This document shows, in pieces, positions 27,924 to 36,733 of a stretch of 64,000 nt of DNA. This stretch comes from Alphaproteobacteria bacterium. Its GTDB lineage: Bacteria > Pseudomonadota > Alphaproteobacteria > Rs-D84. The notes under the pieces are model-generated. The model was not told the DNA's origin, made no database searches, and worked only from the letters and a program-made list of their open reading frames with translations. The DNA is taken from assembly GCA_017642585.1 (NCBI GenBank), contig JAGCOR010000005.1:54053-118052 (forward strand), read 5' to 3'. Within the stretch, counting starts at the first letter, position 1. Each line of letters begins with the position of its first letter. Both the position numbers and the translations under genes were made by a program.

Positions 27924-28220
27924 TTGAAACAAAAGGTTTTAAAAGCTTTGGCAAATCCGCCGCGCATATTTTATGTGCCTTATTCGCTTGCGATATTAAA
28001 TTTTATAATTTTATTTATGTTATTTATTGTGGCAATTCTTTGTTTTTTGCTGATAACCGGCAATATTCCCACTTTATTACCTTTGATTTTCATTGGTATT
28101 TTATGTTTAACACACAGTATCTTAGGGATATATTCAAAAAAAGATTCACAAATCGCTCAACTGATATTTTCAAGTTTCTTTCTGTTTAAAAACAAAGTAC
28201 CAAGGAAATTAGTAGTATAA
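27924..28220 (+). CDS. virB3: VirB3-like type IV secretion inner-membrane protein
   Basis: This 98-aa protein has two adjacent hydrophobic segments (about 20-45 and 48-68) and the N-terminal L..ANPPRI...VPY pattern of the VirB3/TrbD family, which pairs with the VirB4 ATPase in the secretion channel. It starts with TTG, preceded by a strong GGAGAGGG site. virB4 follows 1 nt after its stop. The only T4SS genes in this window are this pair, as in Rickettsiales where T4SS genes are scattered. Confidence 0.8.
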   Translation: MKQKVLKALANPPRIFYVPYSLAILNFIILFMLFIVAILCFLLITGNIPTLLPLIFIGILCLTHSILGIYSKKDSQIAQLIFSSFFLFKNKVPRKLVV

Positions 28221-28221
28221 A

Positions 28222-30636
28222 ATGCAATATTTATTTGATTATTTTGCCGGCAGTAATACATCAACAATATTAACTTTTGTTATTATTGCGATGTCTATTT
28301 TATTGGTATTTATTGTTTTATTAATATATTTACCTGTATTAACTAAAAAGATTTTACCAAAATTTGGTTATACAAAATATTCTGATTATTTACCTTTCAG
28401 GACTGTTTATAACGATGACACTATGTCCACAGATGATGGCTCGTTGATGCGTGTTTATAAAATAAACGGCGTTCAAACCAGTATGATGGATGAAAAAAAT
28501 AATGAAAAATTATTGGATTTAAGAACCCAGTTATTTAATCAAATTCAAGATCCGGCTGTGTATATCAGATTTTTTACAGTTCGTGACGCGGCAGATGAAA
28601 AAACAAATTACGAATTTCATCAACCTGTTTTACAAAGTATTTATGATAAATGGAATAACCAAGGTTTAAAGATTTTCACAAATACTTATTATGTTGTTAT
28701 TTCTGTCAAAGGCGCAAATAACCGCGAAAAATTAAATCAATATTGTAATTATATTGAATCAATGTTGTCTGTGTATAAACCAGAATTATTAAAAAATAAT
28801 ACTGTTAATAATATGGCGACATTTTTTGGCCGTATATTATCACCTGTTACAAAACCTATCATAAAAAATTGCGATGATAATATAAGAAATTTAGTTACTG
28901 TTGATAATGTAGAATTTTTAAGAAACGGTATCATAGAATATTCAAGTGGTGAAAAAACATATTATGCTGCGGCTATGTCTTTCAAAACTGCACCAGATTA
29001 TCTGGATGAAGAATTTTACAATACTATTTCGACCATACAATGCGAAATGATAAATATGAACGGTTTTCATATTTTAAGACCAAATGACATAGAAGCATTG
29101 ATGCGTCAACACAGATCCACAGTCACAGAACAAACAGAAGATTCTACATTGGAACAAATCAGCGAAGCTGAATCATCTATGGATGAAAATATAACCGGTG
29201 CTCAAACTCTGGTTGATTATTATCCTTTGTTTATTTTGTTTGGATATAATAAAGATGAATTAAATAAAAATGTCGCAGAATTCAAAAAAATATGCGCTTC
29301 GTTTGGAATATCACCAGTGGTTGAAACATTTGCGTCCAAGGTATCATTTTTTGCGCAAATACCGGGATTTGATGTATTCCCCAGAATATTTAAAATGTTA
29401 TCAAAAACAGCCGCAATCAGTATACCTTTGTCCAGTATGCCAAAAGGTATCAAAGATTGTGATTGGGGTCCAGGACCTCTTGTTACATTCCCGACTGCCC
29501 AAGGTACACCATATCAATTCCAATTCCATGTATCTGATAAACCTGTTGCTGTGGGTCATACATTAACAATTGGACCAACTGGTGGTGGTAAAACAACATT
29601 ATTCTCGTTTTTAATCGCACAATCTTTACGTCATCCAAAACTGAAAGCTTTCTTCTTTGATCGTAACAGAGGTGCAGAAATATTTACATTATCTATTGAT
29701 GGTAAATATATAACTATGAACGGTAAAGAAAAAGATGCGGCACAAAATACATTTTTAACTCACTTGAACCCATTAAAAATGCCGGATACGGCGGCAAACA
29801 GGGCTTTCTTGCGCAGATGGTTTGCAATGATAACTGGTCAAACAGACGTGTTATCTGGTGATGAAATTGCGCGTGCTGTATCTGTGAATTTTGATTATTT
29901 GTCAGACAAGGACAGATTATTAAAGAATTTATATGAAAGTTGTTTTTCATCATCTGGAACTATGCGTGGTGAATTAAAGAAATGGATTGACCCATTACAA
30001 TATGGCGATATCTTTAATGAAGATGAAGATACTTTGGATTTAAATTCCAGATTAACAACATTTGATTTTACAGAAATTTTACAAGATGAAGTTTTGGCAC
30101 CTGCGGTTATATCTTATATCTTGCACAGAATTAACAATGTTACTGTATCTGGCGGAAATCCGTCACTTATTATGATTGACGAAACTGCACCTATGTTGGA
30201 AAATAAAATGTTCCGCGATAATTTCATAGCTGGATTACAGGAAGGTCGTAAAAACCGTCAGGCATACATGGTTGCGTTCCAACGCGCAAATGTTTTGGAT
30301 AAATTAGGCATAGGTGATGTGGTTCGTGGCCAGGCACAAACAGTTTTGTTCTTCCGTAATCCTGCGGCAGATTTAAGTGATTATGAAAAATGGAATTTAA
30401 ATCCTTTGGAAATGGCATTTATCCAGGGTAAAGCATATCCAAATTTGAAAAGGGCAGTATTGTTATCACGTCCAATAAACGGTGAATCTGTTATTTTGAA
30501 TACAGAATTAGGTGGTTTGGGTAATTTGTTAAGATTGTTTGAATCTGGTCGTTCATCTGTGTTGTTGGCGGAAGATTTATACAAAATTTATGGAAATAAA
30601 TTTGTAACAGAATATCTTAAAAAACAAATAATGTAA
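28222..30636 (+). CDS. virB4: VirB4-family type IV secretion ATPase
   Basis: VirB4 (804 aa) is the conserved ATPase that powers pilus biogenesis and substrate transfer in type IV secretion. An N-terminal membrane segment (about 15-40) precedes the large CagE/VirB4 domain. Walker A is GPTGGGKTT from residue 451 and Walker B is LIMIDE in the C-terminal half, followed by the family block ENKMFRDNF...EGRKNRQA. It is coupled to virB3. Confidence 0.95.
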   Translation: MQYLFDYFAGSNTSTILTFVIIAMSILLVFIVLLIYLPVLTKKILPKFGYTKYSDYLPFRTVYNDDTMSTDDGSLMRVYKINGVQTSMMDEKNNEKLLDLRTQLFNQIQDPAVYIRFFTVRDAADEKTNYEFHQPVLQSIYDKWNNQGLKIFTNTYYVVISVKGANNREKLNQYCNYIESMLSVYKPELLKNNTVNNMATFFGRILSPVTKPIIKNCDDNIRNLVTVDNVEFLRNGIIEYSSGEKTYYAAAMSFKTAPDYLDEEFYNTISTIQCEMINMNGFHILRPNDIEALMRQHRSTVTEQTEDSTLEQISEAESSMDENITGAQTLVDYYPLFILFGYNKDELNKNVAEFKKICASFGISPVVETFASKVSFFAQIPGFDVFPRIFKMLSKTAAISIPLSSMPKGIKDCDWGPGPLVTFPTAQGTPYQFQFHVSDKPVAVGHTLTIGPTGGGKTTLFSFLIAQSLRHPKLKAFFFDRNRGAEIFTLSIDGKYITMNGKEKDAAQNTFLTHLNPLKMPDTAANRAFLRRWFAMITGQTDVLSGDEIARAVSVNFDYLSDKDRLLKNLYESCFSSSGTMRGELKKWIDPLQYGDIFNEDEDTLDLNSRLTTFDFTEILQDEVLAPAVISYILHRINNVTVSGGNPSLIMIDETAPMLENKMFRDNFIAGLQEGRKNRQAYMVAFQRANVLDKLGIGDVVRGQAQTVLFFRNPAADLSDYEKWNLNPLEMAFIQGKAYPNLKRAVLLSRPINGESVILNTELGGLGNLLRLFESGRSSVLLAEDLYKIYGNKFVTEYLKKQIM

Positions 30637-30642
30637 AACCAT

Positions 30643-31257
30643 ATGCTTAAAAAATCTGTATTTTTAACACTGTTTTTTTTACCAACAATATTATTTGCAG
30701 ATGATTGTTTAGATTATAAATTAAAACCCAAAGTTACAGTTAATGTGCCGTCTTGGCAAAAACAGGTTGTTCAGCCTTTACAACATATGGACGTTTTGCA
30801 TGGTGATGTAATTGCAACTATGGTTGATAATTATGATATAACCAGTGATATTACGTCCATAGAAGACGGTTTTTGTGTCGCATTAAAAAGTGTAGAAGCA
30901 ACGATTGGATACAGTGATTTTCTGGTACAAATCGATATTTCACATAAACCAAATACGTGTTCTTATGATGCAATTTTAGCACACGAAGACCAACATATAC
31001 GTGCATATTTATCAGTCATAGATGATAATGATGAATTATTAAAAAAATCTTTATTTAATGCGGCGAATTCTATTACACCTATATTTGTAAAAAACAAGGA
31101 AGATATAGAATCTGCGATTGATAAATTAAACGAAGAAATACAAAGTCATCCTGATATAGTTTTGCTTAAACAACAATTAAAAGCGGATGAAGAAATCCGC
31201 AACAAACGCGTTGATCAAAACGATACAGGTGAAACACTGAAAAAGTGTTTGAAATAA
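30643..31257 (+). CDS. secreted protein with an HExxH motif, 204 aa
   Basis: A signal peptide (hydrophobic to about residue 18, ending ILFAD) is followed by a small domain containing HEDQH in the segment AHEDQHIRAYL. This matches the HExxH zinc-metallopeptidase signature and resembles secreted DUF922-type Zn-dependent protease domains. The remaining C-terminus is charged and helical. It begins 6 nt after virB4, so it may be co-transcribed and act in the periplasm or on the T4SS. The protease assignment rests on the motif only. Confidence 0.55.
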   Translation: MLKKSVFLTLFFLPTILFADDCLDYKLKPKVTVNVPSWQKQVVQPLQHMDVLHGDVIATMVDNYDITSDITSIEDGFCVALKSVEATIGYSDFLVQIDISHKPNTCSYDAILAHEDQHIRAYLSVIDDNDELLKKSLFNAANSITPIFVKNKEDIESAIDKLNEEIQSHPDIVLLKQQLKADEEIRNKRVDQNDTGETLKKCLK

Positions 31258-31259
31258 AT

Positions 31260-31958
31260 TTAACCGAAACAAAACCATATTACGATTGGCGCAACAACCG
31301 CAGTCATTAAACCAGATAACACAATTGCCAAAGAACTGAAAGACCCCTCGATTTTTCCCATTTCCATGGCTTTTACTGTTCCGGCTGCATGTGCAGCATT
31401 TCCAATGGCCAACCCGCGTGATATAGGGTTTTTTATACGCGCCCATTTGCATAATTTGTCGCTGACTGATGCTCCCAAAATACCCGTGATAATAACCGCA
31501 GACACAGTCAAAGAAACCATACCACCTAATTTTTGTGTGATACCGATAGCCAAAGCGGTTGTTACAGATATAGATACCAAAGAACGCGCAATAATATCTG
31601 ATAATCCCAACACAATAACAATTATACACACTGATAATACAGATGCCATTACACCGACAAACATTGCGAATAATATTGAATAAATATGCTTTTTCAAAAG
31701 GGGTAATTGCCGATACATAGGAACTGCAAAGCATACAGTTACAGGCACCAGAAAATAAGTTAAATATTTTGCAGATGCGTTATACATACTGTATGGAATA
31801 TTAAATGACAATAATACAGCGGTAACAAAAACCGTTGCCAAGAACAAAGGTGTTGTAAAAGGGTTTTGCCATTTTTTATTTATGAACGAAGCAATCACAA
31901 ACATAAGTATAGTTATGGTTGCGCCAAAATATGTAGAATTTGCAATCAAATCTATCAT
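31260..31958 (-). CDS. lrgB: LrgB/CidB family membrane protein
   Basis: LrgB (232 aa) is a polytopic inner-membrane protein associated with holin-like control of murein hydrolases or with small-metabolite export. Seven or so hydrophobic segments are visible, with the family blocks VPVTVCFAVPMYRQ, SISVTTALAIGI and the G-NAAHAAGTVKAMEMG signature. It overlaps lrgA by ATGA, so the two are translated together. Confidence 0.92.
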   Translation of the reverse strand: MIDLIANSTYFGATITILMFVIASFINKKWQNPFTTPLFLATVFVTAVLLSFNIPYSMYNASAKYLTYFLVPVTVCFAVPMYRQLPLLKKHIYSILFAMFVGVMASVLSVCIIVIVLGLSDIIARSLVSISVTTALAIGITQKLGGMVSLTVSAVIITGILGASVSDKLCKWARIKNPISRGLAIGNAAHAAGTVKAMEMGKIEGSFSSLAIVLSGLMTAVVAPIVIWFCFG

Positions 31959-32314
31959 TTTTTCTTATCCTTGTTCGTTCCTATAAAATAATCAGCTGTT
32001 TTTCCAGTTGTAATCATTGTTACAACATATGTAGCGACCAGTAAAAACACCAAATAATACCAAATATCAGATATGTCGCCCCAAATATCTATAACCGCGA
32101 CAGCAGGCGCAATAAAAAACAAAGCCATTACACTGTGAAACCAATCTGCAATATCTGAAACCCATTCCAATTTAACAATATGTAAACACAGGGCAATAAA
32201 CAACAATAATAACCCGTAAATACTGCCTGCGATGGGCAGGGGTATAAAATGTTCGCATATTTCCCCAAGAAACACAAAAAACAAAACAATCATAAATTGA
32301 AACAGGTATTTCAT
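31955..32314 (-). CDS. lrgA: LrgA/CidA family holin-like protein
   Basis: LrgA (119 aa) is a four-helix membrane protein that functions with LrgB. The family features GxxIxxxxIPLPIAGSIYGLLLL and the FFIAPAVAVID segment are present. The start at 32314 is chosen because GGGGGAG precedes it, while an ATG at 32347 adds only a polar stretch. The stop overlaps the lrgB start. Confidence 0.9.
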   Translation of the reverse strand: MKYLFQFMIVLFFVFLGEICEHFIPLPIAGSIYGLLLLFIALCLHIVKLEWVSDIADWFHSVMALFFIAPAVAVIDIWGDISDIWYYLVFLLVATYVVTMITTGKTADYFIGTNKDKKK

Positions 32315-32385
32315 CTCTCCCCCGCTGTCTGTGATATATTTTACCACTTTTGAAAAATTTTTATAATATGTTTTTTATGAACATA

Positions 32386-32418
32386 TTGACAATTTATATT
32401 TTTGTATTAAAATAATAT
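32386..32418 (+). promoter_or_regulatory. promoter region of the 504-aa gene
   Basis: A perfect TTGACA (32386-32391) is followed by an AT-rich stretch in which TATTAA and TAATAT are both possible -10 boxes, neither at ideal spacing. The gene starts at 32436 after AAGAGG. Confidence 0.4.
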
Positions 32419-32435
32419 AAAACAAGAGGTCAAAA

Positions 32436-33950
32436 ATGTCTCAAAAGAAAGTTTTGGTTGAAAAAGTTGTTTTTGATGATGATGAAAATATGACACCAAT
32501 ATCATTGGCGCGTTTAAATCCATTGCAATTACCAGAAATAACCGAAGAATTCGGATTTTATTTAATCTATGAAAGTGTGAATATTCGTGGTTTTATGCCG
32601 CAAAAGGGTGCCCCGATGCCGTTTTTCAAACATGTTGCGGTCAAGGGCGATTTTGTCGCATCAAAACATATTCAAATATTTCCTTTCTTGGTTACAGGTG
32701 GTGTTTTTGATTGCAGTAATTGTGGTAAAGATTATATAACCGAAGATACAGCTTTGCCTGTGTTTGCGGAAAAAATGGATTGTTCATACAGTATCAGAAG
32801 TTTGGATGTTTTATTGGATAAATTACCACAAAAAATTGAAGAATTGATTGTTCAACCCGACTTGATTTCTAAACAAGCAATGAAAGATCCAAATAATTTG
32901 GAATCTGCATTGAAATTTATGTCAATGTATAAACACGTAAAGGTTTACAGCAGAAAAGGTAATATAAATTTACAAAACTCTGTGGCAGAATACTTTTTGG
33001 ATAAAATTATACCTGAAAAACAGAAACCAACATCTGCAAATCCAAAAACAAAAGAAATCGCGATTAAACCGGAAGTCATGGATAAAAAAATATCCGGACA
33101 ACACATCGACAAAAGAGATATTTTAGATTTGTGTAAACAAGATGCTGAAATATCTGCACTGGATTTATCAAATGACGATTTGAACAGATATATTCGAATA
33201 ATTTTATCTGATCAACGCAGAAACGGTATAAACAAAACTGTTAAATTGCGTGAAGATGGTGTTCCTGTGGCTTGTGCAGATGCATCAGATTGGAATTTAA
33301 TTCGTCAGGAAATTTTGGCTTTGCAAAATCAAGAAACCCAAAAGAAAGAAGAAGAAAAACAAAAACAACCACAAAATAAACAGGTTAAACCTGATAAGGT
33401 GATCAAAACAACCCAGGAATATAAACCTGTTAAAATAACAAAATACATAACCAAGAACCAATTAAAACAAATAAGTATTGGTCGTCAAAGATATGTATTG
33501 GATGCTATTAACAAAATCAATATAGATCCGGCTGATTTTGTGAATTACCAGGGTCCTGTGTGGGTGTTAAAAGATGGTATTTTGACAAATGTTCAAACCG
33601 TTGAAAAAGAAAACGGCTGCACATTGGTGCAAAGTGTTGACAGCAATACAAACAACGACAGAAAACGTTTAGTTTGGACTGTGGGTGATGGTCCAAATGG
33701 CGTTGTTATTGTTTGTATGGGGGTTTTGAATGAACATGGCGAAACAATGAAAAAATATAATAAATATTCTGAATTGTTAAGAGATACCAGCAAACGCAGA
33801 ACATTTACAGAACAAGATTTAGAAAAATACAGAGATGTTACCGAAGTTTTATCTGAATTAAGAAAAACAGGTGTCGAAGATATCCCTGTACCAACAAATC
33901 AAAATCTGATAAATAAAAAATTCCAAGAACTGTTTGGTTTGGGATTATAA
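32436..33950 (+). CDS. hypothetical protein, 504 aa
   Basis: The family is not recognised. The N-terminal third contains a CSNCG motif and a short beta-rich region, and a leucine-patterned stretch follows at about 125-170. The central part (about 285-330) is a low-complexity KKEEEKQKQPQNKQ linker, and the C-terminal 160 residues form another apparently folded domain. There is no signal peptide or membrane segment. It stands alone with its own promoter and terminator. The domain-linker-domain build would fit a scaffold or secreted effector, but nothing proves this. Confidence 0.6.
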   Translation: MSQKKVLVEKVVFDDDENMTPISLARLNPLQLPEITEEFGFYLIYESVNIRGFMPQKGAPMPFFKHVAVKGDFVASKHIQIFPFLVTGGVFDCSNCGKDYITEDTALPVFAEKMDCSYSIRSLDVLLDKLPQKIEELIVQPDLISKQAMKDPNNLESALKFMSMYKHVKVYSRKGNINLQNSVAEYFLDKIIPEKQKPTSANPKTKEIAIKPEVMDKKISGQHIDKRDILDLCKQDAEISALDLSNDDLNRYIRIILSDQRRNGINKTVKLREDGVPVACADASDWNLIRQEILALQNQETQKKEEEKQKQPQNKQVKPDKVIKTTQEYKPVKITKYITKNQLKQISIGRQRYVLDAINKINIDPADFVNYQGPVWVLKDGILTNVQTVEKENGCTLVQSVDSNTNNDRKRLVWTVGDGPNGVVIVCMGVLNEHGETMKKYNKYSELLRDTSKRRTFTEQDLEKYRDVTEVLSELRKTGVEDIPVPTNQNLINKKFQELFGLGL

Positions 33951-33952
33951 AG

Positions 33953-33978
33953 AAAGCGGGGAATTAACCCCGCTTTAT
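33953..33978 (+). terminator. bidirectional terminator between converging genes
   Basis: AAAGCGGGG and CCCCGCTTT form a perfect 9-bp stem with a 6-nt loop, followed by TATAGTTT on the plus strand. It overlaps the stop end of the minus-strand SGNH-like gene. Confidence 0.7.
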
Positions 33979-34832
33979 AGTTTATGACGAATTTTTTCTG
34001 TCAGTTTAATACCACCGTTTTCATTACAATGGTCGGGTGAATCAAAATCAGAATCTGTGAAATCATTATCACGTTGTAAATTTAATAATTTTACATCGGT
34101 GTTTTCGTTCAAAAAATCAAACAGTTCACGATAAACAATTTTATCATCTGGTAAATATTTCAAATAATCAGATCTGTACGGCGGTAATACTATATAAACA
34201 GCATGTTTTTGTTTTCGTGCCAATTTAACAATATTATCCAGATATTGAATTTGATTATTATTTCGCGTAGTGTTTTTAAGATGTTGAGAAACAAGTATAT
34301 CTGCAGGATCAATATGATTTTTATCATAACCTGATTTTCCGCGATAATCGTTTGGACAATTTGTTTTGGTTAATTGCTTTTGTATATATTTTATTGCGTA
34401 TTTATCATATGGTTTAAAACCACAGGCATAATCGATATTAAATAATGCTTTATAAGGAATACATTTTTTAAATTCTTTGGTTTTTTCAAGTTGTAATCCA
34501 GGATGAAACACAGACCAAAAAATTATAACCTTTTTAATTTTGTTTAATCCGTGTTCCACAACGTATTTATATAAATTCCAAATACGATATAAATCCAATG
34601 AAGAATTAGATAAATTAAAATCATTTTTTCCGGGAATAAAGCCATCACGACCATGTGAAGAACCTAATATTAAATTTTCAAAATCTTTATGTTTTTGCAA
34701 AGCAAGATATTTTAAAATTTCATAATAGCAATCTTTTACAACAATACGTTTGTGATAAGCAAATATTTTTACGCCGCAAAAATATATTTCTCTTAATCCA
34801 TCAAAATGACGTATTTTATTAAAGATTTTCAT
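33975..34832 (-). CDS. SGNH/GDSL-like hydrolase or acyltransferase
   Basis: This 285-aa protein carries ILGSSHGRDGF near residue 55 (block I with the candidate nucleophilic Ser), an NSS element shortly after, and near the end DSPDHCNENGG, a D-x-x-H-x-N-x-x-G motif that supplies Asp and His in SGNH enzymes. Such proteins modify surface polysaccharides or lipids. Its start overlaps the stop of the upstream PQ-loop gene (TAATG). Confidence 0.65.
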   Translation of the reverse strand: MKIFNKIRHFDGLREIYFCGVKIFAYHKRIVVKDCYYEILKYLALQKHKDFENLILGSSHGRDGFIPGKNDFNLSNSSLDLYRIWNLYKYVVEHGLNKIKKVIIFWSVFHPGLQLEKTKEFKKCIPYKALFNIDYACGFKPYDKYAIKYIQKQLTKTNCPNDYRGKSGYDKNHIDPADILVSQHLKNTTRNNNQIQYLDNIVKLARKQKHAVYIVLPPYRSDYLKYLPDDKIVYRELFDFLNENTDVKLLNLQRDNDFTDSDFDSPDHCNENGGIKLTEKIRHKL

Positions 34833-35128
34833 TATTTTACCCTGTGCTGCTTTGCTTTCTTACGGTTTTGATAATATTTGGTCAAAGTAAACATAATTAC
34901 AGACATAGTCAAAATTGAACCCTGTAATAATATCAATCCTGCCTCTGGTGTTTCCAATAAAATGTATGCCAAATAGGATACTTCCGAAGTAATCCAAATA
35001 ATCCAACTGTATAAATTTATATCGTCTGCAGATTTTGTTTTAATTAACTGCACAAATTGTGGCCAATAGGCAACTATGTTGCATGTTGTACATATTATAA
35101 CCAATATTAACGCGATAATACTTTTCAT
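34832..35128 (-). CDS. PQ-loop (SemiSWEET-like) membrane protein
   Basis: This 98-aa protein has three membrane segments and a PQ motif in helix 1 (AYWPQFVQLIKTKSADDINLYSW), the signature of SemiSWEET/PQ-loop half-transporters that dimerise to move small sugars or amino acids. It is translationally coupled to the downstream SGNH-like gene. AAGGA precedes the start. Confidence 0.8.
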   Translation of the reverse strand: MKSIIALILVIICTTCNIVAYWPQFVQLIKTKSADDINLYSWIIWITSEVSYLAYILLETPEAGLILLQGSILTMSVIMFTLTKYYQNRKKAKQHRVK

Positions 35129-35184
35129 CTATAAATCCTTTTTAGGAATTGTATCATAAAAATTTAATGTTTGAAAAATGTTTT

Positions 35185-36018
35185 CTATCTGGTTTGAACA
35201 ACAACCAGATAAAATTTTAAACGTTCAGGCATTTTATGTATCGCATCGTATGACATGGCTTGATTGATATTGTCTAATAAAGATTCTTTGCCGTCATCAT
35301 TTGTGACAAAACATATTTTACCGTTCGGTTTTAAATGTTTTTGGGTTTTTTTCAATATATCAATAACTGTGTATGAATACAAAAAATCACAAATATTGGA
35401 ATAATATATAATATCAAATTTAGCATTACCTAACCTTTCATCCAGATTTTTAATGTCTGTCCAAATAAAAGGAAATGGTGATTTAATAGAATCTCTTAAT
35501 TTTTTATAATCTGAATCAGTAAAACTGTAAAGGTCGCACCATCTGTTTGTATAAAATATATCTATTTTTTCAGGTGCTGTGCGAATATAATTTTGTTCGT
35601 GTTCATTCAGTTTTTGAATGATGTTGGGATAATCATTTTTTAAAAAATACAAATGATATTCATCATACAAACAATCCAAGAATTTGTTGAAATCTTTCGC
35701 CTGGTCAAATGTTTGCAGGGCAATAGTTTTAAGTTTTGTCATTAAATAAGAATTGTATGAAATATCAAAAGTAGTTATATGTTCTGCCCCAAACAATTTA
35801 AAAAACAAAGGTTGTTCCCCAGAACCTGATACGGTTAAAACCTTTGATTTTGGTATAACATAATTTTTGGTTTGTAAGATTTGGTTGTATTCGTTTGTTG
35901 TTGTAAGACAAGGATAATATTTATTATAAATCTCGAAACCACCATACCCACTAATGTCCTTGTAACAAGACAAGGCATCTTTCATATTCGGCAAAGGTGT
36001 GTCATAAACTATATTCAT
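35185..36018 (-). CDS. SAM-dependent methyltransferase-like protein (DUF3419-like)
   Basis: This 277-aa protein has a Rossmann-type motif I, VLTVSGSGEQPLFF, followed by FDIS (acidic residue at the end of beta 2). Further on are KFDIIYYSN (motif IV region) and LKPNGKICFV (motif VI region), all typical of class I methyltransferases. The SGSGEQ form recalls the DUF3419 group that modifies lipids or betaine headgroups. The substrate is unknown. No strong ribosome-binding site is visible. Confidence 0.7.
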   Translation of the reverse strand: MNIVYDTPLPNMKDALSCYKDISGYGGFEIYNKYYPCLTTTNEYNQILQTKNYVIPKSKVLTVSGSGEQPLFFKLFGAEHITTFDISYNSYLMTKLKTIALQTFDQAKDFNKFLDCLYDEYHLYFLKNDYPNIIQKLNEHEQNYIRTAPEKIDIFYTNRWCDLYSFTDSDYKKLRDSIKSPFPFIWTDIKNLDERLGNAKFDIIYYSNICDFLYSYTVIDILKKTQKHLKPNGKICFVTNDDGKESLLDNINQAMSYDAIHKMPERLKFYLVVVQTR

Positions 36019-36127
36019 GTCTCAAACATAACACAAAAATATAAAATGTCAACATTTTGACACAGGATTTTATTTATGCTTGATGTTGAAACAAATTAAA
36101 ATTATAACAGTATCAAAGGGTTTAATC

Positions 36128-36652
36128 ATGAAAAACGATTTCAAATTTTGTCCGAATTGTGCCAGCAAAAACATCACCAATACAAATAATCGCAAATGGG
36201 AATGCGGTGATTGCGGTTTTGTTTTGTATAATAATTCTGCAACTGCGGTTGGGGTGATTATTGTAAATAAAGTGGGACAAATATTGATGGAGGTACGTGC
36301 CAAAGAACCCAAATTTGGTATGTTGGATGTTCCCGGCGGTTTTGTGGAACATGGTGAAACAGCAGAAGTTGCATGTGTTCGTGAATGTCGCGAAGAATTA
36401 GGTGTTGAAATTAAAGATTTGAAATATTTATGCAGTTTTCCAAATACCTATGAATACAAAAATATTCAATATAAAACATGCGATATGTTTTTTATTGCGA
36501 AAATAGCAGATGACGCAAAATTCAAATTACAGGCAGATGAAGTATCGAATATAAAATGGTGTGATTTGAAAAACAAACAAGACCTATACAATCTGCCCCT
36601 GGCCTTTGACAGCGCGTATAATGCGTTAGTATTTTATTTAGGAGAGAAGTAA
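36128..36652 (+). CDS. Nudix hydrolase with N-terminal zinc ribbon
   Basis: The 174-aa protein begins with a four-Cys zinc ribbon (CPNCASKN...CGDCG, residues about 7-29) and continues with a Nudix box GGFVEHGETAEVACVRECREELG, which fits GX5EX7REUXEEXGU. This layout recalls NudC-like pyrophosphatases of NAD(H) or nucleotide derivatives, though it is shorter. The start at 36128 has AAGGG upstream and is preferred over 36080. Confidence 0.88.
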   Translation: MKNDFKFCPNCASKNITNTNNRKWECGDCGFVLYNNSATAVGVIIVNKVGQILMEVRAKEPKFGMLDVPGGFVEHGETAEVACVRECREELGVEIKDLKYLCSFPNTYEYKNIQYKTCDMFFIAKIADDAKFKLQADEVSNIKWCDLKNKQDLYNLPLAFDSAYNALVFYLGEK

Positions 36653-36733
36653 GAAATTATGATAGTCATAATAATATTGAAAAAATGTACTGAAATGAAT
36701 AGAATTTTTAATATAAAACAAAAAGGATTTTAA

